DNA from: Oscillospiraceae bacterium
GTDB lineage: Bacteria > Bacillota > Clostridia > Oscillospirales > QAMX01
Assembly: GCA_015067825.1 (NCBI GenBank)
Contig: SVLQ01000006.1
Coordinates: forward strand, 62,001 to 126,000
Length of the DNA stretch: 64,000 nt
Reading direction: 5' to 3'
Numbering within the stretch: position 1 is the stretch's first letter; each line of letters begins with the position of its first letter. Position numbers and translations under genes: made by a program. Positions 41,205 to 48,890 of the stretch are shown in pieces. The notes under the pieces are model-generated. The model was not told the origin of the DNA. It ran no database searches and worked only from the letters and a program-made list of their open reading frames with translations.

Positions 41205-41699
41205 TTATCGCTTTGCGCGCAGGCGCTCCGCCATTTTTTCTTCCAGCTGTGCCATCGCCGTCGTCGGTGCTCTGCCGGCTTGTCCGGCCGCACAGATCGC
41301 CAGTTCGTCGGCGGTCAGAGCCGCATCGGAGGCGATCAGTGCTCCCGCGTTTTCGCCGACGATCAGCTGCATCAGACGGTAGGCCGCCAGCAGCAGATAG
41401 TCCTCGGCCAGCTCGCCGAGCACCTCGTCCTGAGCGGCGGCAAATTCGGTCACGGCTTTCGCCGCAGCCACCGCCGAAACCGGCAGGGTCTCGGCCGGGA
41501 GCGGCTCCAGCCCGAGCAGGCGGTCGACGCTGCAGCCATAGTATTTGCCGGCGTTGACGAGAAATTCCAGCCCCGGCTCCCGAAGGCCGTTTTCGTAATG
41601 CGAAAGCAGAGCCTGCGACACACCCAGCGCCGCCGCGGCCGTCCGTTGGCTGACCTTCTTATCTTTGCGTAATTTTGCCAAACTTCGCGCAAAACGCAT
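41205..41699 (-). CDS. XRE-family transcriptional regulator (first gene of the wal operon)
   Basis: 164 residues from ATG 41699 (AAAGGGG upstream). N-terminal Cro/C1-type HTH (about residues 1-56): LAKLRKDKKVSQRTAAAALGVSQALLSHYENGLREPGLEFLVNAGKYYGCSVDRLLG, with the recognition helix SQALLSHYENG. A C-terminal alpha-helical, Ala-rich region of ~105 residues (KAVTEFAAAQDEV, GALIASDAALTADELA) may serve dimerisation or sensing. It precedes walR by 15 bases with a promoter upstream, so it is likely co-transcribed with walRK. Such a gene is not part of the Bacillus wal operon. Confidence 0.88.
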   Translation of the reverse strand: MRFARSLAKLRKDKKVSQRTAAAALGVSQALLSHYENGLREPGLEFLVNAGKYYGCSVDRLLGLEPLPAETLPVSAVAAAKAVTEFAAAQDEVLGELAEDYLLLAAYRLMQLIVGENAGALIASDAALTADELAICAAGQAGRAPTTAMAQLEEKMAERLRAKR

Positions 41700-41768
41700 G
41701 GTTTGCCGCCCCTTTCCCTGCGGATACGCCACCGGAAGCTTCCGATGCCGAAAATATCCGATAGTAAT

Positions 41769-41797
41769 ATTATAGAATAAATACTACGAATTGTAAA
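41769..41797 (-). promoter_or_regulatory. Promoter of the XRE-walRK-yycHI operon
   Basis: TTTACA (41792-41797), 17 bases, perfect TATAAT (41769-41774) on the minus strand, about 70 bases before the XRE start. Confidence 0.82.
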
Positions 41798-41922
41798 GGG
41801 ATCGGCCGCCGGAAAACACATTTTTTCGCCACTTGCCGACACCATCGGCGGCAAAATTTCCGTTGGAAGGGATGTGACAAAGTTCGGCCGCATTTTCACC
41901 GCGGATTCTGCATTTTTTGCCT

Positions 41923-41951
41923 TGCAATCGAGGGCGGTTTGTGGTATCCTA
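41923..41951 (+). promoter_or_regulatory. Promoter of pduL
   Basis: TTGCAA (41923-41928), 17 bases ending TTGTGG, TATCCT (41946-41951); the same extended -10 context as the promoters near 9862 and 9920. Confidence 0.7.
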
Positions 41952-41988
41952 TAAGGTGAAAAATAATTTATATATGGAGTGATATACA

Positions 41989-42552
41989 ATGTTTACTGTT
42001 CTCGTCGAAACCAGCGCCCGTCACGTCCACCTCTCGAAGGCCGACATGGAAAAGCTCTTCGGTGAAGGCGCCGTCCTGACCGCCAAACGTGAACTCAGCC
42101 AGCCCGGCCAGTTCCTCTCCAACGAACGCGTTTCTCTCGTCGGTACCCGCGGCCGCATGGATAACGTCGCCGTTCTTGGCCCGGAACGTCCGGCTTCGCA
42201 GGTTGAGATCTCGCTGACCGACGCCCGTTCGCTCGGCGTCGAAGCACCCGTCCGCGAAAGCGGTGACGTCGCTGGCAGCGGCAAGATCACCATCGAAGGC
42301 CCGGCCGGCACGGTCGAGCTCGAAGAAGGCGTTATCGCCGCCAAACGCCATATCCACCTCACCCCCGCAGACGCCGAAGCCAACGGCCTGAAAGACAAGC
42401 AGATCGTCAAGGTTGCCGTCAAGGGCGACCGCGCGCTCATCTTCGACGAAGTCGTTTGCCGCGTCAACAAGAATTTCGCCACCGCCATGCACATCGATGT
42501 CGACGAAGCCAACGCCATCGGCGGCGTCAAGGAAGGCGAAGTCATCGCCTAA
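41989..42552 (+). CDS. pduL: Phosphate propanoyltransferase/phosphotransacetylase PduL
   Basis: 187 residues, ATG 41989 with TGGAGTG upstream. Two mirrored beta-barrel halves: VETSARHVHLSKADMEKLFG near the N-terminus and AKRHIHLTPADAEANGL in the second half, the paired zinc-binding HxH motifs of the PduL family (PF06130), with RGRMDNVAVLGPERPASQVEISLTDARSLG. It interconverts acyl-CoA and acyl phosphate, a non-Pta phosphotransacetylase feeding acetate kinase. No microcompartment shell genes or N-terminal encapsulation peptide are seen, so it is probably a free housekeeping enzyme for acetate formation. Codon bias suggests high expression. Confidence 0.96.
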   Translation: MFTVLVETSARHVHLSKADMEKLFGEGAVLTAKRELSQPGQFLSNERVSLVGTRGRMDNVAVLGPERPASQVEISLTDARSLGVEAPVRESGDVAGSGKITIEGPAGTVELEEGVIAAKRHIHLTPADAEANGLKDKQIVKVAVKGDRALIFDEVVCRVNKNFATAMHIDVDEANAIGGVKEGEVIA

Positions 42553-42569
42553 GCCAAGTTTTCCAGCTC

Positions 42570-42598
42570 CGGATCCCCGGGGATTTCCCGGGGATCCG
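42570..42598. terminator. Strong hairpin after pduL, without a U-tract
   Basis: A perfect 12-bp stem (42570-42581 with 42587-42598, arms CGGATCCCCGGG). No T-run follows on the plus strand, so it may be only a partial terminator or a 3'-end stabiliser. Confidence 0.45.
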
Positions 42599-42679
42599 AT
42601 ATCCCAAAAATCTCCCTCCCTGTTCGCCATCCAAAATGCCGCTGAGTACCGGCGGCCGATACAGAAAAGGAGTTAAACA

Positions 42680-43558
42680 ATGGATAAGTATTTGATCATC
42701 AACGCCGACGATTTCGGCATGTGCCATGCGGCCAACGTCGCCACCTTCGATCTTCTGGAAAAGGGCGGTATCACCTCTGCCACCATCATGACTCCCTGCG
42801 GCTGGGCTCCCGAAGCCATCCGCTATGCCAAAGCGCACCCTGAATTTGCCATCGGTGTTCACATCACCTTCACCAGCGAATGGTCGAAATACCGTTGGCG
42901 CCCCGTTTCCGCTTCTGCCTGCCCGAGCCTGCGCGACGAGTACGGCTATATGCATTCCGACTGTATCGGTGTGGAGAAAAACGCCACCGAAGAAGAAGTC
43001 GAAGCGGAAATGATTGCTCAAATCGAATTTGCCCGCAGCTTCGGCTTTGAGCCGTCGCACTGCGATAACCATATGGGCTCGATCTACGGCCTCTGCGGTG
43101 TCCATTGCTTCCTGCCGCAGATGTTTAAGGTCTGCGGAAAGTACGGCTATCCGTTCCGCCTGCCCGCCGTCAATTACCATTCTGAATCCGCCGCCGAACC
43201 CGAAGTGCAGAAAGCCGTTATGACGCTAATGCAGTCGATGAAAAACATCGCCGACCAGAATCACGTCGCCGTGCTCGACCACCTTTGGGAGCACAGCTGG
43301 AAAGGCCCGCAGTCCGAAAGCTACGAAAACTTCCGCGACTACATGCTCGAACGTTTCCACAACTGCCCCGACGGCTTCGTTGAAACCTACATCCACCCCT
43401 CGGCCGACTGCGACGAACTGAACAACACCACCTCGCTCGGCTTCCGCCGCATCTGGGAATACCGCCTGTTTGCCGACCCGGCCACCCGCAAGCACATCGA
43501 AGCCTGCGGCATCCAGCTCATTGACTACCGCGATCTGAAGAGAATGAGAAGCTTCTGA
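42680..43558 (+). CDS. ChbG/HpnK-family carbohydrate deacetylase (copy 1)
   Basis: 292 residues, ATG 42680 after AAAGGAG. The N-terminal ADDFGMCHAAN motif (metal Asp), the IGVHITFTSEWSKYRW segment (His) and EPSHCDNHMGSIYG (HxxxH-like metal His) match the YdjC-like deacetylase fold (PF04794), a deformed barrel with a divalent metal. ChbG removes one acetyl from chitobiose; other members act on hopanoid or unknown N-acetyl sugars. First of four genes arranged as two tandem pairs, which run into proB without a terminator. Very similar to the next gene, and identical in length. Confidence 0.9.
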   Translation: MDKYLIINADDFGMCHAANVATFDLLEKGGITSATIMTPCGWAPEAIRYAKAHPEFAIGVHITFTSEWSKYRWRPVSASACPSLRDEYGYMHSDCIGVEKNATEEEVEAEMIAQIEFARSFGFEPSHCDNHMGSIYGLCGVHCFLPQMFKVCGKYGYPFRLPAVNYHSESAAEPEVQKAVMTLMQSMKNIADQNHVAVLDHLWEHSWKGPQSESYENFRDYMLERFHNCPDGFVETYIHPSADCDELNNTTSLGFRRIWEYRLFADPATRKHIEACGIQLIDYRDLKRMRSF

Positions 43559-43593
43559 TCTCTGACGGTTCCGCTCTTGAAAGGGACTCTCAC

Positions 43594-44472
43594 ATGGATA
43601 AATATCTGATCATCAACGCCGACGATTTCGGCATGTGCCATGCGGCAAACGCCGCGACGATGGATCTCTTTGCCAAGGGCGGCATCACCTCGGCCACGAT
43701 CATGACGCCCTGCGGCTGGGCTCCCGAAGCGCTCCGCTTCGCCAAAGAGCACCCAGAATACGCCATCGGCGTTCACATCACCTTCACCAGCGAATGGACG
43801 AAATACTGCTGGCGGCCGGTTTCCGCCTCGCCATGCCCGAGCCTGCGCGATCACCGCGGCTACATGCATTTCCACTGCGACGATTTCGAGAGAAACGCCA
43901 AGGAAGCCGACGTTGAGGAAGAAATGATCGCCCAGATCGAATTTGCCCGCAAATTCGGATTCGAGCCGTCGCACTGCGACAACCACATGGGCGCGATCTA
44001 CGGTCTGGAAGGCATGCAGTGCTTCCTGCCGACGATGTTCAAGGTCTGTGCCAAATACGGCTATCCGTTCCGTCTGCCCACCGTCAGCGAAAAGACCGAA
44101 ACGATCATCGGCACGCAGGTCGACGAACGCCTTGCGAGCCTGATGATGGCGATGAAGGCCGTCGCCGACAGCTACGGTGTGCCCGTGCTCGACCATCTCT
44201 GGGAGCACAGCTGGAACGGCCCGCAATCCGAAAGCTACGAAAACTTCCGCGAATATATGCTCGAGCGCTTCCGCAACTGCCCCGACGGGTTTGTTGAGAC
44301 CTACATCCACCCGTCGGTCGACTGCGACGAGCTCAGAAACACGACCTCCGTCCCCTTCCGCCGCATTTGGGAGTACCGGCTTTTTGGTGATCCCGCCACG
44401 CGTCAGCACATCGAAGCGTGCGGCATCAAGCTCATCAACTACCGCGATCTGAAGAAAATGAGAGGCAACTGA
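43594..44472 (+). CDS. ChbG/HpnK-family carbohydrate deacetylase (copy 2)
   Basis: 292 residues, ATG 43594 after AAAGGGA. Nearly the same sequence as the preceding gene in all motifs (ADDFGMCHAANAAT, GVHITFTSEW, EPSHCDNHMG), with main differences around residues 95-115 and 165-185, the loops likely to shape substrate binding. The clear tandem duplication with conserved metal ligands in both copies suggests that both are active, possibly on different sugars. Thirty-five bases separate the copies. Confidence 0.9.
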   Translation: MDKYLIINADDFGMCHAANAATMDLFAKGGITSATIMTPCGWAPEALRFAKEHPEYAIGVHITFTSEWTKYCWRPVSASPCPSLRDHRGYMHFHCDDFERNAKEADVEEEMIAQIEFARKFGFEPSHCDNHMGAIYGLEGMQCFLPTMFKVCAKYGYPFRLPTVSEKTETIIGTQVDERLASLMMAMKAVADSYGVPVLDHLWEHSWNGPQSESYENFREYMLERFRNCPDGFVETYIHPSVDCDELRNTTSVPFRRIWEYRLFGDPATRQHIEACGIKLINYRDLKKMRGN

Positions 44473-44474
44473 CC

Positions 44475-45554
44475 ATGACCAAACCGACGCTGCGTTTTCG
44501 TGCTGACGGATCGTTCAAGATCCTGCAGCTCACCGACATGCATATCCACCATGAGGACAGCTTAAACGACCCCGCCATCGCCCTGATGGAAACTTTGGTC
44601 GACCGTGAGCAGCCCGATATGGTCGCCTTCACCGGCGACATCTTCTGCTCCGATGACAAAGACCATCTCACGCGCGTTTGGGGCAAGCTCGACGAGCTGC
44701 TTACCAAACGCGGCATCCCCTACACCGTGACCTACGGCAACCACGAAAGCGACGGCAAAGGCGGCCGCCAGTTCCTTTTGGCCGAGGTTTTAAAGTCGCT
44801 GCCCGGCGCGATCTTTGAGGCCGGTGATCCGGCCATGGGCGTCGGTAACTATTCCGTCCCGGTTCTCGCGAGCAAGGGCGACGCACCGGCGTTCTTCCTT
44901 TACTCGCTCGACAGCCACTCCTGCACTTTCCGCACCTACCGTCCCGACGGCACGAGCTTTACCAGCGAACAGTACACCTGGCCCGAACAGCTCGAGTGGA
45001 TCGAAGCCACGCACAACGCGCACCGCGCTGCCTACGGCAGCGTGCCCGCCGTGCTCTTCCACCACAATCCGCTGCCGGAATTTGACTATCTTTGGATGTT
45101 TGACGGCGTTTACGGCGCCCACAGCGAAATGGTCTGCCGCGCACCGATCAACTCCGGCCTTTTCGCGCTCCTCTACCGCCTGACCGATTTCCGCGGTGTA
45201 TTCTCCGGCCACGACCACACCAACAGCTTCGTCGGCGAAATGATGGGCATCACGCTGGGCTACGGCCGCTGCAGCGGCAACTATCCGTGGTGTCTGTGGC
45301 CGAAAGACCACGCCGACCACAGCGATGCGCTCCGTCAGCCGACCGACGGCAGCGAGCCGAAAAAGGACTACTTCCCGCGCGGCGGACGCGTGATCGTTCT
45401 CGACGAAGCCTCCGGCAAGATCGCCGAGACCTACGTTTCGCTCGAAGACGGCACGGTGGAAAAAGGCGAATACCATCCGCCGATGTTCAAGCGTTTTGAT
45501 TACTACATGTACGGCGCGCCCGGCAGTTACGGCCCTTTGGAGGATGACGAATGA
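44475..45554 (+). CDS. Metallophosphoesterase (copy 1 of a tandem pair)
   Basis: 359 residues from ATG 44475, two bases after the deacetylase stop; the longer frame from 44418 overlaps that gene. Motifs: LRFRADGSFKILQLTDMHIH (DxH), VAFTGDIFCSDD (GD), VTYGNHESDG (GNHE), VLFHHNPLPEFD (HH) and FSGHDHTNSF (GHDH). This is the calcineurin-like family of the type often called phosphohydrolase/Icc-like with an initial LRFxxDGxFKI strand. Coupled to the next gene by ATGA overlap. Substrate unknown. Confidence 0.9.
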   Translation: MTKPTLRFRADGSFKILQLTDMHIHHEDSLNDPAIALMETLVDREQPDMVAFTGDIFCSDDKDHLTRVWGKLDELLTKRGIPYTVTYGNHESDGKGGRQFLLAEVLKSLPGAIFEAGDPAMGVGNYSVPVLASKGDAPAFFLYSLDSHSCTFRTYRPDGTSFTSEQYTWPEQLEWIEATHNAHRAAYGSVPAVLFHHNPLPEFDYLWMFDGVYGAHSEMVCRAPINSGLFALLYRLTDFRGVFSGHDHTNSFVGEMMGITLGYGRCSGNYPWCLWPKDHADHSDALRQPTDGSEPKKDYFPRGGRVIVLDEASGKIAETYVSLEDGTVEKGEYHPPMFKRFDYYMYGAPGSYGPLEDDE

Positions 45555-46639
45555 TGGAATCGATCAAAAAACCGACTCTTCGTTTCCGTGCCGACGGCAC
45601 GTTTAAGATCCTGCAGCTCACCGACCTCCACATCGGCACGCTGACCGGTTCGCTCTCCGGCCGCAACATGACTGCCCTCGACTTGATCGACACGCTCGTT
45701 GCCGCCGAAAAGCCCGATCTCGTGGCCTTCACCGGCGACATCTCCACCGACGGCTCCAACGGCCACATCTGCCGCATCTGGGACGAGATCAACGCCATTC
45801 TGGAGAAGCACAACACGCCCTACACGATGACCTTCGGCAACCACGAAAGCGACGCCCACACCAACCGTCCGCAGGCCATCGGTGACCATCTTGAAAAATA
45901 CCCGCTTTCGCTTTTCGAATGCGGCGATCCCAACATGGGCACAGGCAACTACGCCGTGCCGGTCCTCGCGAGCGACAACGACAAGACCGCGTGGCTCCTT
46001 TACAGCATCGACTGCCATTCGTCGCAGTTTCCCTTCCCCTATCCCGACGGACACAAAGAAACCCGCGAATGGTACACCTGGCCGACCCAGCTCAAGTGGA
46101 TCGAGAAAACGCAGAAGGCCGCGCAAGCCGAGTTTGGCAGCGTGCCGGCGATCGCCTTCAACCACGTTCCGCTGCCGGAATACGACGAGCTGTGGATGTT
46201 TGACGGCACGGTTGGCGGCCGCTGGGAAAAAACATGGCGCCCCACGCTGAACTCCGGTTTATTTGCGCTGATGTACCGTCTCGGCGACTTCCGCGGCATT
46301 TTTGCCGGCCACGACCACACAAACTCGTTCCACGGCTATATGTACGGCATCATGCTGGCGTACGGCCGCGCCGGCGGTTACCAGATCGCCTGCGAGGACT
46401 ACTACAAACGCGGTGGACGTGTGATCGTCCTCGGTGAAAAATCCGGGCAGATCGACGACACCTACATTGTGCTCCACGACGGTTCGCGCGACGAGCCGGT
46501 GGTTTCGCCGCCGGTTTTCGACCGCAACTGCTTCTACGACTGTGCCTTCGCGAACGGTATCCCCGTCACCGAAGCGCACCGCAAACTCCCGGAAAAGGAT
46601 TTGTCATTATGGAAACTCCCCTTTCCGTCCGCAGAGTAG
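45551..46639 (+). CDS. Metallophosphoesterase (copy 2 of a tandem pair)
   Basis: 362 residues, ATG 45551 overlapping the previous stop (ATGA). LRFRADGTFKILQLTDLHIGTL, VAFTGDIST, MTFGNHESDAH, IAFNHVPLPEYD and FAGHDHTNSF are the same motif set as copy 1, with one change: HHNPLP is NHVPLP, so the first His of the pair is Asn. Like copy 1, it has KxxILQLTD and GRVIVL in equal places, so the pair arose by duplication. The 3' end overlaps proB by 31 bases. Confidence 0.9.
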   Translation: MMESIKKPTLRFRADGTFKILQLTDLHIGTLTGSLSGRNMTALDLIDTLVAAEKPDLVAFTGDISTDGSNGHICRIWDEINAILEKHNTPYTMTFGNHESDAHTNRPQAIGDHLEKYPLSLFECGDPNMGTGNYAVPVLASDNDKTAWLLYSIDCHSSQFPFPYPDGHKETREWYTWPTQLKWIEKTQKAAQAEFGSVPAIAFNHVPLPEYDELWMFDGTVGGRWEKTWRPTLNSGLFALMYRLGDFRGIFAGHDHTNSFHGYMYGIMLAYGRAGGYQIACEDYYKRGGRVIVLGEKSGQIDDTYIVLHDGSRDEPVVSPPVFDRNCFYDCAFANGIPVTEAHRKLPEKDLSLWKLPFPSAE

Positions 46640-47406
46640 TCGTTAAGGTCGGCTCCTCGACCCTGACCTACCCCACGGGCAAGCTGAATTTAAAACGCAT
46701 CGGCGAGCTGACCACGGCGCTTGCCGATCTCAGAAACAGCGGGATCGACGTCGTGCTCGTCACCTCCGGCGCAGTCGCCGCGGGCATGGCGCACCTCGGA
46801 CTGACCGAGCGCCCCAAGGATACACAGACCAAGCAGGCCGTCGCGGCGGTCGGGCAATGTGCGCTGATGCACATTTACGACAAGATGCTCAGCGAATACG
46901 GCCAGAGCGTGGGGCAGATCCTGCTGACCAAGGACGTGATTGACAACGAAACGCACCGCGAGCACGCCGCAAATACCTTTGCGCGGCTTTTGGAACTGGG
47001 CGTGATCCCCGTTGTCAACGAAAACGACTCGATCTCGACCTACGAGCTCGAAAGCCTCACCACCTTTGGCGACAACGATCGTCTTTCGGCCTACGTCGCG
47101 CTGCTCTGTCAAGCGGATCTGGTCATCAACTGCTCCGACATCGACGGGCTCTACGACAGCGATCCGCACAAAAATCCCGACGCACGCCTGATCCCCGTGG
47201 TTTACGAGATTGACGACAAGCTGCGCGCTTTGGCCGGCGGAGCCGGTTCGGGCGTCGGCACGGGCGGTATGCGTTCGAAGCTGATGGCAGCCGAGCTGCT
47301 TTTGGCGCAGGGGATCGACATGGTCATCACCGACGGCCGTTATCCGCAGCATCTGGCCGAGATCTGCGCGGGTGCGGCTTACGGAACAAGATTTAAAGCG
47401 ATTTGA
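46609..47406 (+). CDS. proB: Glutamate 5-kinase ProB
   Basis: 265 residues, ATG 46609 inside the end of the upstream phosphoesterase gene. The amino acid kinase motifs are KVGSSTLT (phosphate/ATP), VLVTSGAVAAGM, PVVNENDSISTYELESLTTFGDNDRLSAYVA and GTGGMRSKLMAAELL. It lacks the C-terminal PUA domain, as in the shorter Firmicutes forms. It phosphorylates glutamate in the first step of proline synthesis; proA follows after a multi-hairpin element. The gene's stop codon lies in the first arm of that element. Confidence 0.96.
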   Translation: METPLSVRRVVVKVGSSTLTYPTGKLNLKRIGELTTALADLRNSGIDVVLVTSGAVAAGMAHLGLTERPKDTQTKQAVAAVGQCALMHIYDKMLSEYGQSVGQILLTKDVIDNETHREHAANTFARLLELGVIPVVNENDSISTYELESLTTFGDNDRLSAYVALLCQADLVINCSDIDGLYDSDPHKNPDARLIPVVYEIDDKLRALAGGAGSGVGTGGMRSKLMAAELLLAQGIDMVITDGRYPQHLAEICAGAAYGTRFKAI

Positions 47407-47552
47407 AAACAGCGTTTTCAAATCGGGCTAACCGATCTTTCACGCGCTTATCCCCGCCGACAAAATCTGCGATTCCGTCGGCTCCTTTCGGCGCGTGGAC
47501 GAGCGCAGCTCGTCTTGAAGGTGTTTTTTCGGCAGCAAAGCCGCCGAAAAAA
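47399..47552 (+). repeat. Multi-hairpin intergenic element, copy 2
   Basis: The same family as at 36275-36573, inverted in the window but in the same orientation relative to its flanking genes. Order: hairpin 47399-47425 (CGATTTGAAAAC arms, overlapping the proB stop codon at 47404-47406); nested unit 47441-47497 (outer CACGCGC/GCGCGTG, inner GCCGACAAAATC with a partly decayed GATTCCGTCGGC arm at 47456-47482); hairpin 47498-47514 (GACGAGC/GCTCGTC); terminator-like hairpin 47524-47552 (T6CGGC/GCCGA6). It lies between proB and proA. Confidence 0.9.
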
Positions 47553-47607
47553 CGGATTGGATTTTCACCTTATTTATGCCTTAGTTTTTTGACCCTTGGA
47601 GGTTTTT

Positions 47608-48852
47608 ATGGATTTTCAGGCGATCGGCGCGGCAGCGCGGTCGGCTGCGGCCTATCTCGCCGCGGCCGGACAAACCGAAAAGAATAGAGCCTTGGCGGCG
47701 ATTTCGGCCGCCCTGCGCGCAAGCACTGCGCGGATCCTGGCGGCCAACGCCGCGGATATTGCCGCCGCCGAAGAAAACGGCATCAAGCCCGTCATGGTCG
47801 ACCGGCTGCGCTTGACCGAAGCGCGCATTGCCGCCATCGCCGACGGCGTTGACGAGGTCATCGCACTCAACGATCCGACCGGCGAAGTCCTTTCGATGAC
47901 GACGCGCCCCAACGGACTGGTCGTCGGCAAAAAGCGCGTTCCGCTCGGCGTCGTAGGCATCATTTTCGAATCGCGTCCCAACGTCACCGTTGACGCAGCC
48001 GTTTTGTGCTTAAAATCCGGCAACGCCTGCATTCTGCGCGGCGGCCGCGAAGCGCTGAAGAGCAACCTTGAGCTGACTGCGATCATGCGCGAAGCGCTCA
48101 TTTCGGTCGGGATGCCCGCAGATTGCGTCAATCTCCTGAACGACACCACGCGCGAAGGTGCCAACGCCATGATGCGTGGGCGCGGTGTACTCGACGTGCT
48201 GATCCCGCGTGGCGGCGCCGGGCTGATCAAGGCCGTCGTCGAAAATTCGTCGGTCCCCGTGATCGAAACGGGCACCGGCAACTGCCACGTTTATCTCGAA
48301 GCCTCTGCCGATCCGGAGATGGCGGTTTCGATCGTTTATAACGCCAAGACCTCGCGCCCCTCGGTCTGCAATGCGGCCGAAAGCTTACTCGTCGACGAAG
48401 CGGCGGCTGAAGCGCTGCTCCCGAAGGTCGCAGAAAAGCTTGCGGAGAAAAACGTCGCGCTCTGCGGCTGCGAAAAAACGCGCGCCATCCTCGGCGACTC
48501 CGTCCGCGAGGCAACGGAGGAAGACTACGCGACGGAATTTCTCGATTACGCAATGTCCGTTAAGGTCGTCAGTGGGATCGACGAGGCGATCGCCCACATC
48601 AACCGCTTCAGCACCCACCACAGCGAAGCGATCGTAACCAAAGACTACGCCGCCGCCCAGCGATTCTTGAACGAGATCGACTCTGCGGCCGTCTACGTCA
48701 ACGCTTCGACACGTTTTACCGACGGCAACGAGTTCGGAGAAGGCGCGGAGATCGGCATCTCCACTCAAAAACTGCATGCGCGCGGCCCGATGGGGCTCGC
48801 CGCGCTCACCAGCGTCAAATACATCGTCTACGGCAGCGGCCAGATCCGCTGA
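47608..48852 (+). CDS. proA: Gamma-glutamyl phosphate reductase ProA
   Basis: 414 residues from ATG 47608, with GGAGG six bases upstream; an in-frame ATG at 47596 precedes that site and is not used. The aldehyde dehydrogenase-fold motifs are present: RVPLGVVGIIFESRPNVTVDAAVLCLKSGNACILRGGREAL, the catalytic Cys region NAKTSRPSVCNAAESLLVDE, and C-terminal GEGAEIGISTQKLHARGPMGLAALTSVKYIVYG. It reduces glutamyl phosphate to glutamate semialdehyde. Paired with proB, separated by 201 bases holding the hairpin element. Confidence 0.97.
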   Translation: MDFQAIGAAARSAAAYLAAAGQTEKNRALAAISAALRASTARILAANAADIAAAEENGIKPVMVDRLRLTEARIAAIADGVDEVIALNDPTGEVLSMTTRPNGLVVGKKRVPLGVVGIIFESRPNVTVDAAVLCLKSGNACILRGGREALKSNLELTAIMREALISVGMPADCVNLLNDTTREGANAMMRGRGVLDVLIPRGGAGLIKAVVENSSVPVIETGTGNCHVYLEASADPEMAVSIVYNAKTSRPSVCNAAESLLVDEAAAEALLPKVAEKLAEKNVALCGCEKTRAILGDSVREATEEDYATEFLDYAMSVKVVSGIDEAIAHINRFSTHHSEAIVTKDYAAAQRFLNEIDSAAVYVNASTRFTDGNEFGEGAEIGISTQKLHARGPMGLAALTSVKYIVYGSGQIR

Positions 48853-48890
48853 ACCAATAGAGAATCTCAAGAAAGAAGAAGGACAGAACT

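Noticed and set aside
41989..42552. Bacterial microcompartment locus
   Set aside because: Only PduL is present; no shell protein, diol dehydratase or aldehyde dehydrogenase is found nearby.
47399..47552. Proline-related riboswitch or T-box between proB and proA
   Set aside because: The same element lies at 36275-36573 beside unrelated genes, so it is a repeat family and not a pathway-specific sensor.
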